Shown here: positions 8,254 to 12,210 of the stretch, in pieces
Layout of the letters: every line of letters starts with the position of its first letter
Numbering within the stretch: the first letter of the stretch is position 1
Assembly: GCA_022013205.1 (NCBI GenBank)
Contig: JAKLQT010000131.1
Span: 1 to 12,210 of the forward strand
Reading direction: 5' to 3'
DNA from: Candidatus Omnitrophota bacterium
GTDB lineage: Bacteria; Omnitrophota; Gorgyraeia; B26-G9
DNA length: 12,210 bases
Notes under the pieces: model-generated
Databases searched by the model: none
Seen by the model: the letters and a program-made list of their open reading frames with translations, nothing else
What the model was told of the DNA's origin: nothing
Translations under genes and position numbers: made by a program

Positions 8254-9408
8254 CTATCTCCGAAAGATGATTTCCCCTGCGGTAATAGTTGCCTTACATT
8301 GAAAATCTTTATCAAAAATTACAATATCGGCATCATAGCCGTTTGCGATCCTGCCCTTTTTTCTATCGAGCCCGATAACTCTTGCCGGGTTAAGGCTGGC
8401 CATCTTTACCGCGTTAGCGATAGATACTCCACATAAGTATACCATATTTTTTACAGCCTGTAACATGTTGAGCTTACTTCCCGCTATAGTATACCTTGAA
8501 CCAGAACCAGTTCGGTTGAGGGCAAGATTTTCCATACGGTAAACACCCGCGATTACTTTTAATGACCTGCTGTCCATTGCCGCGACAGAGTCGCTTACCA
8601 GGACAATCTTATCCTGCGGCTTGCATTTTACCAATAACCGCAGGTTATCCGGATGCACATGATAAGCGTCTGCAATAACTTCTGCCGAAATTCGATTATC
8701 AAGCAGTACCTGTGTAATAACACCCGGGTTTCTTGATGATATCCCGCTCATACGGTTAAAAACATGCGTGGTATATAAACACCCGTTATCTATGGCCATT
8801 TTAGCCTGTTCAATACTTGCATCCGTATGGCCGATCGCCGCGACAATCTTATCCTTTTTTAGCATTTTTATTAAAGCTATGCTGTTTTTAAGCTCCGGCG
8901 CGATTGTTATTATCTTTATTTTTTTCTCTGCCTTCTTGATCAAAGACCTGATTGCCTGGATATCCGGATCTATCATAAACCGCTTAGGCTGCGCCCCGGC
9001 CATTTTTTTACTTATAAACGGCCCCTCAAGATGAAAACCCAGACACCTTGCGCCTTTAGGCAAAGTATCCTGAAACTCAGACAATGATTTTGAAAATTGA
9101 TTCAGGCTTCTTGTATGTAAACTAAGCAGGAAACCGGTAGTGCCTGATTTTGCCTGTATTTTTGAAATTTTACTCAAATTACCGTGAATATGCAGATCAA
9201 TAAATCCCGGAGCAACATACCCTGATCTCGCATCTATGTACATAGTGTTTTTCAAAACAGGCTTTGCGCCATAGCCTATCCTGAAAATTTTTGCATCTTT
9301 AATAAGAATCCAGGAATTACCTGTGATTCTATTGCCAATTATCAAACAGGCATTATGGATAAGTATTGCTTGAGTACAACGGCCAGAATTAATTTTCTGT
9401 TTTTTCAC
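8254..9408 (-). CDS. nagA: N-acetylglucosamine-6-phosphate deacetylase
   Basis: NagA removes acetate from N-acetylglucosamine-6-phosphate to give glucosamine-6-phosphate during amino-sugar and cell-wall recycling. It is an amidohydrolase-fold metalloenzyme of 384 residues, the usual length. Visible motifs are PGFIDLHIHG with His73 and His75, GFHLEGPF with metal ligand Glu128, AIGHTDAS with His194, THVFNRMSGISSRNPG with His215, IADAYHVHP, and LVSDSVA with catalytic Asp273 in place of the more common LVTDA. The start is GTG: it overlaps the stop of the upstream AsmA-like gene as GTGA, which points to translational coupling, and the next Met (56) would remove conserved N-terminal beta strands. 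Its product is also that of GlmS, encoded a little further downstream, so the two probably feed one glucosamine-6-phosphate pool. No nagB (deaminase) is in the window. No key residue appears to be missing. Confidence 0.95.
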   Translation of the reverse strand: MKKQKINSGRCTQAILIHNACLIIGNRITGNSWILIKDAKIFRIGYGAKPVLKNTMYIDARSGYVAPGFIDLHIHGNLSKISKIQAKSGTTGFLLSLHTRSLNQFSKSLSEFQDTLPKGARCLGFHLEGPFISKKMAGAQPKRFMIDPDIQAIRSLIKKAEKKIKIITIAPELKNSIALIKMLKKDKIVAAIGHTDASIEQAKMAIDNGCLYTTHVFNRMSGISSRNPGVITQVLLDNRISAEVIADAYHVHPDNLRLLVKCKPQDKIVLVSDSVAAMDSRSLKVIAGVYRMENLALNRTGSGSRYTIAGSKLNMLQAVKNMVYLCGVSIANAVKMASLNPARVIGLDRKKGRIANGYDADIVIFDKDFQCKATITAGEIIFRR

Positions 9409-10982
9409 CTGAATAGTTTTTCCAGTCCTTTTTTAAGTTGATCCTGAATATCAGAGCCTCCTGATTGGCCCTCCCTGTCCTTGTTTAATAAATTCTTAAT
9501 CCCTGTTTTTATTAAATCCTGCGTAGGAAAAATAAGTTTGTATTTTAACTGCGAAAGCCTATCATAGACCTTTACTTTAGGAAGCGGCAAATTTGTTCCT
9601 GCTTCAAATGTCGCTTCAAAATCAACATACTGTTCAAGATCAATATACCCACTACCGGAAACTGCAGCCTCAGCAGCGATCATGATCAAATCATTTGTCT
9701 GCAGCTTTCCATCGCTTAAAGTGAATGTGGCTGAGGCCTCTTCTATATTCATATCTGATAATTTGGCAACTCCCAGGGAATTGGCCACTTTGGCAAAGTT
9801 AGGCGGCATTTTAACTTTTCCTTCAATAACCTTAACCCATCCGGTTCCATTAAGCAGGTTTAAATCAGCCGCGCTGCCGGATATTTCCACATGGGCATTA
9901 AGTACTCCCTGCCCCATGTTCCGGCCAATCAAATCCTCTACCAGCGGCTCAATATCTATGTCCTGAGCATCTATTGAACATTGCACCGGAATATCTTTAT
10001 CAGTTATAATCGCCTTTGCCTCTCCGGTAATCTTACCGCTATAAAAATCACAATCTAACGAAGCAATATTTAAAGCCCCGTTTTCAAGCTTAATATCCGT
10101 TTTCAAATTCGCGACCTTTATTTTGTCTACTAATGCCTTATTGAGCAGTATTTTTGCATCAGCGCTCAGGGTTTTTAAAGTGACAGGCGCTCCTTTACAT
10201 TCAGCAGTTATTTTACAATCTCCCACAAGAGCGGGCAACGGTATTCCTGATAGCATACCGGCAATATCCTTTAATTTTATCAGTCCCTCAAGGCTAAAAT
10301 CGATCTGGGGATTGGCAAGGCCTGACACCTTGCCTTTTATGGAAAGATTTGTATCGATATAATTAATATTAAACTTATTTATAATCACATCTTTTTTATC
10401 ATAATCACCCGCAATTTGCACCTTTAATATCTGAGCGCCGATAGTCGCGGAGATATTTTCACTTTCAAAGCTGCTCTGTGAACAGATAATTCTCCCTTGT
10501 ATTTTTGTTATTTCACCTGTTTCTTTAATACCCATGACATTTATATCATTCAGCTCAGCAATCGCCGAAAAAGCCATCTCCTCTTTAGCCTTGATATTAA
10601 TATCAAGGTCTATCGCGCAGCCTCCCCGAGCCTCCAGGGCCTGCTGTTTAAACATAAGCCCTTTTATCACCAGCTTTAGTTTTGCAGAAAACGCGTTCTT
10701 TTTTATAGAAGGAATAGATTTTAACCCAAAATCGACACTATTTACCTCCAAAAAAGGTGTTTGGTCAGAGTTTGCTATTTCAACCTTAGAGAACAGGACA
10801 CCTTTAAGCGGAAAATAAAAAGCCTTCCCTACGATTACCCTTTTTCCCAGGTTTTCTTCTAAAAACTTTATTACCATAGGTTTTAAATGCTTTGGGATAT
10901 ATACATAGTTTAAGTAGATAAAGGTAATGCCGATTAACCCTATGATTACAACTAAGCCGATAAGCACTATTTTTTTCATCAT
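9405..10982 (-). CDS. AsmA-like membrane-anchored envelope protein
   Basis: This 525-residue protein has one N-terminal membrane helix (about residues 4-27, IVLIGLVVIIGLIGITFIYL) after MMKK, so the rest should lie in the periplasm. It then shows long runs of alternating beta-strand patterns typical of AsmA/TamB-like proteins. Residues about 355-460 resemble the AsmA C-terminal domain: GQGVLNAHVEISG, a GTGWVKVIEGKVKMPP segment, and SGSGYIDLEQYVDFEATF. The family is linked to outer-membrane assembly and phospholipid transport between membranes, but no specific substrate can be read here. The C-terminus (500-525) is charged and probably helical. Two consecutive ATGs (10982 and 10979) lie close behind AAAGGAAG, and either could be used. 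The gene starts 17 bp after the patatin stop and its own stop overlaps the nagA start. The closest named relative (AsmA, YhdP, YhjG, DUF748-type) cannot be decided by eye. Confidence 0.75.
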   Translation of the reverse strand: MMKKIVLIGLVVIIGLIGITFIYLNYVYIPKHLKPMVIKFLEENLGKRVIVGKAFYFPLKGVLFSKVEIANSDQTPFLEVNSVDFGLKSIPSIKKNAFSAKLKLVIKGLMFKQQALEARGGCAIDLDINIKAKEEMAFSAIAELNDINVMGIKETGEITKIQGRIICSQSSFESENISATIGAQILKVQIAGDYDKKDVIINKFNINYIDTNLSIKGKVSGLANPQIDFSLEGLIKLKDIAGMLSGIPLPALVGDCKITAECKGAPVTLKTLSADAKILLNKALVDKIKVANLKTDIKLENGALNIASLDCDFYSGKITGEAKAIITDKDIPVQCSIDAQDIDIEPLVEDLIGRNMGQGVLNAHVEISGSAADLNLLNGTGWVKVIEGKVKMPPNFAKVANSLGVAKLSDMNIEEASATFTLSDGKLQTNDLIMIAAEAAVSGSGYIDLEQYVDFEATFEAGTNLPLPKVKVYDRLSQLKYKLIFPTQDLIKTGIKNLLNKDREGQSGGSDIQDQLKKGLEKLFR

Positions 10983-10999
10983 AATCTTCCTTTCGTACT

Positions 11000-11932
11000 T
11001 TAATCATCAATTCTAGATAAGGAGAAAAATCCTCTCCAGAACTTCTTTTTTCCCTTTTTCCTGATAACCTCAAGTATCTGCCCTTTCATTTTCCTCGTAG
11101 CTTCTTCGCCGGCTTTAATACATTCATTTGCCTTTGAAAAAGACGCCCAGCTGATATTACCTACTTTAGGATAAATTATTAGATCCGCTCCTTTTATTTT
11201 CATATCGCTCAGATGCCAGGCACGTATCGCGTCTGCCTGAAACATAATATCTAATCCATTGCCTAATTTTTTATTATAATCAACCTGTGCTTCAACCCCC
11301 ACAGCTATAACAATATCCGCTCCCATTGCCCTTGCCGCCTCTACAGGGACACTGCCGATAATCCCTCCATCAACAAGTAAATACTTTCCGCTCTTAACAG
11401 GAGGAAAAACACCCGGCAAGGACACAGAAGCCAGAACCGCTTCCTTTAAGCTTCCTTTTGAAATGATAACTTCCTGCCCGGTACGCAAATCCACAGTCGC
11501 GCAGCAAAAAGGGATTTTAAGTTTTTTAAAATCAGTGTCTATCTCAAGATGTTCAAACATCCAGGATATTTCCTTGCCGCTGAAAACCCATCTTTTTATT
11601 GCTCTTACATTAACTAAAACCATCTGTTTAACAAAAGAATATAAAGACTCGATAATCAGCTTCTTTTCATCACTTGGTGAATATCCGCTGATCAATTTCT
11701 CTATCGCGCTTACTTCTTTTCTATCTAACATCGCGAGCATCCGTCTTTCAATAGCATTAATATCCGGATTTAAAGCGTATTGCGCCCCGATCATCGCCCC
11801 CATGCTCGTGCCGGCGATTATATCAATATGCACGCCTATCTCATGCAAGGCTCTTATTACTCCTATATGGGCAAGCCCGCGGACTCCGCCGCCGCCTAAA
11901 GCAAGTGCTACTTTCATACGTTTTCTACCCAT
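11000..11932 (-). CDS. Patatin-like phospholipase / RssA-type serine lipase
   Basis: This 310-residue protein has a complete patatin catalytic site. The oxyanion-hole loop LGGGGVRG is at 12-19, the nucleophile elbow GTSMG at 41-45 (Ser43), and the dyad aspartate in LVDGG is Asp188. ASVSLPGVFPPV (168-179) is the conserved segment before the aspartate. It lacks a signal peptide and resembles the cytoplasmic RssA/YchK branch more than the secreted PlpD type. Family members hydrolyse acyl esters of phospholipids; the substrate is unknown here. I chose the ATG at 11932 because AAGGGGGG lies 10 nt upstream. A start at 11980 would add 16 residues but would run through the candidate promoter and has no clear ribosome-binding site. 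The basic C-terminal tail, KKGKKKFW, could touch membrane lipids. It appears to be the first gene of the cluster that continues through the AsmA-like gene and nagA. Confidence 0.9.
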   Translation of the reverse strand: MGRKRMKVALALGGGGVRGLAHIGVIRALHEIGVHIDIIAGTSMGAMIGAQYALNPDINAIERRMLAMLDRKEVSAIEKLISGYSPSDEKKLIIESLYSFVKQMVLVNVRAIKRWVFSGKEISWMFEHLEIDTDFKKLKIPFCCATVDLRTGQEVIISKGSLKEAVLASVSLPGVFPPVKSGKYLLVDGGIIGSVPVEAARAMGADIVIAVGVEAQVDYNKKLGNGLDIMFQADAIRAWHLSDMKIKGADLIIYPKVGNISWASFSKANECIKAGEEATRKMKGQILEVIRKKGKKKFWRGFFSLSRIDD

Positions 11933-11942
11933 AGTCTTTATA

Positions 11943-11950
11943 CCCCCCTT
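11943..11950 (-). promoter_or_regulatory. Ribosome-binding site selecting the patatin start
   Basis: AAGGGGGG on the minus strand lies 10 nt before the ATG at 11932. It favours this start over the upstream in-frame ATG at 11980 and over the internal ATG at 11917, neither of which has a comparable purine-rich site. Confidence 0.5.
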
Positions 11951-11980
11951 ATTATAAAATGGGGCATTCTTAATTTGCAA
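11951..11980 (-). promoter_or_regulatory. Candidate sigma70-type promoter for the patatin-AsmA-nagA cluster
   Basis: A perfect TATAAT lies at 11951-11956 on the minus strand, 18 bp after TTGCAA (11975-11980, 4 of 6 matches to TTGACA). The predicted transcript would begin near 11944, inside the G-rich ribosome-binding site. Either the leader is extremely short or the main promoter lies further upstream. The -35 element borders one arm of the inverted repeat listed separately. Confidence 0.4.
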
Positions 11981-12026
11981 ATCATCAGGTTATAGAAAAC
12001 TATTCAATTTAATTAAGAATGACCCA
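11960..12026. repeat. 16-bp inverted repeat upstream of the patatin gene
   Basis: The arms 11960-11975 and 12011-12026 pair at 15 of 16 positions. The core CATTCTTAATT / AATTAAGAATG is perfect; one G/A mismatch interrupts the outer GGG/CCC part. The spacer is 35 bp. It overlaps the candidate promoter spacer and touches the -35 element, so it could be an operator pair, a hairpin in a longer transcript, or the ends of a short mobile fragment. Confidence 0.6.
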
Positions 12027-12123
12027 AAAAATTAATTAACTTCATTGTATGATTAGCGTTAGTAATTGTCAACTGATAAAGCAGTCCCATAGTGTCAAGA
12101 ACTCTGCTGACTTTCGGGTTAAA

Positions 12124-12156
12124 TTTCTATATTTTTGTATTATAAAAAAATAGAAA
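12124..12156. repeat. AT-rich inverted repeat (potential hairpin)
   Basis: TTTCTAT (12124-12130) pairs with ATAGAAA (12150-12156). After one A/A mismatch, a further T5/A5 pairing leaves a 7-nt loop. The region is very AT-rich, so chance formation is possible. It might be a terminator for an unseen gene to the right or a remnant of an element. Confidence 0.35.
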
Positions 12157-12210
12157 CCAGATTAAAATTGGCTCCTGTAAGTTTCAAGTGGGTAAATAAT
12201 GTTTGTTTAA

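Noticed and set aside
11463..11957. Plus-strand 164-codon open frame opposite the patatin gene
   Set aside because: It lies opposite the patatin catalytic domain, and its composition is what antisense reading of that gene would give.
12027..12210. Insertion-sequence end suspected around GTGTCAAGAACTCTGC
   Set aside because: No transposase, no paired terminal repeat and no target duplication can be seen inside the window.

Overview
All recognisable genes in this window lie on the minus strand, so transcription runs from the right edge (about 11,930) to the left edge (about 150). It is a compact bacterial chromosomal segment of moderate GC content with AT-rich intergenic ends. The envelope-type genes (AsmA-like protein, patatin-like lipase) and amino-sugar genes (nagA, glmS) point to a diderm bacterium. 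The very long exported glucan enzyme, whose N-terminus carries a CLSP-type motif after the signal peptide, resembles proteins of uncultured lineages such as Omnitrophota. That assignment is an impression only. No rRNA, tRNA, CRISPR array, transposase or phage gene was seen.

Layout in transcription order: a cytoplasmic patatin/RssA-type serine lipase (11932-11000); 17 bp later a membrane-anchored AsmA-like protein (10982-9405); then nagA (9408-8254), whose GTG start overlaps the previous stop as GTGA; then a decaying MntA/HepT (nucleotidyltransferase/HEPN) toxin-antitoxin pair (8213-7860 and 7829-7680); then glmS (7640-5667) with an unusual insertion; then, after a 216-bp gap with its own candidate promoter, a 1767-residue exported protein (5450-147) joining a 4-alpha-glucanotransferase-like (clan GH-H) domain to an amylo-alpha-1,6-glucosidase (GH133) domain.

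The genes from patatin to glmS are separated by no more than about 40 bp and could form one operon. NagA and GlmS both make glucosamine-6-phosphate, one by salvage of N-acetylglucosamine-6-phosphate and one de novo from fructose-6-phosphate. This would feed UDP-GlcNAc synthesis for peptidoglycan and lipopolysaccharide. The two upstream genes fit lipid and envelope homeostasis. The giant glucan enzyme appears to be a separate unit, a debranching-type enzyme carrying an export signal.

The most noteworthy points are the exported glucanotransferase/GH133 fusion with an internal duplication, the degraded MntA-HepT pair in which three separate lesions can be read directly, the roughly 45-residue insertion between the two SIS domains of GlmS, and a 16-bp inverted repeat over the candidate patatin promoter.
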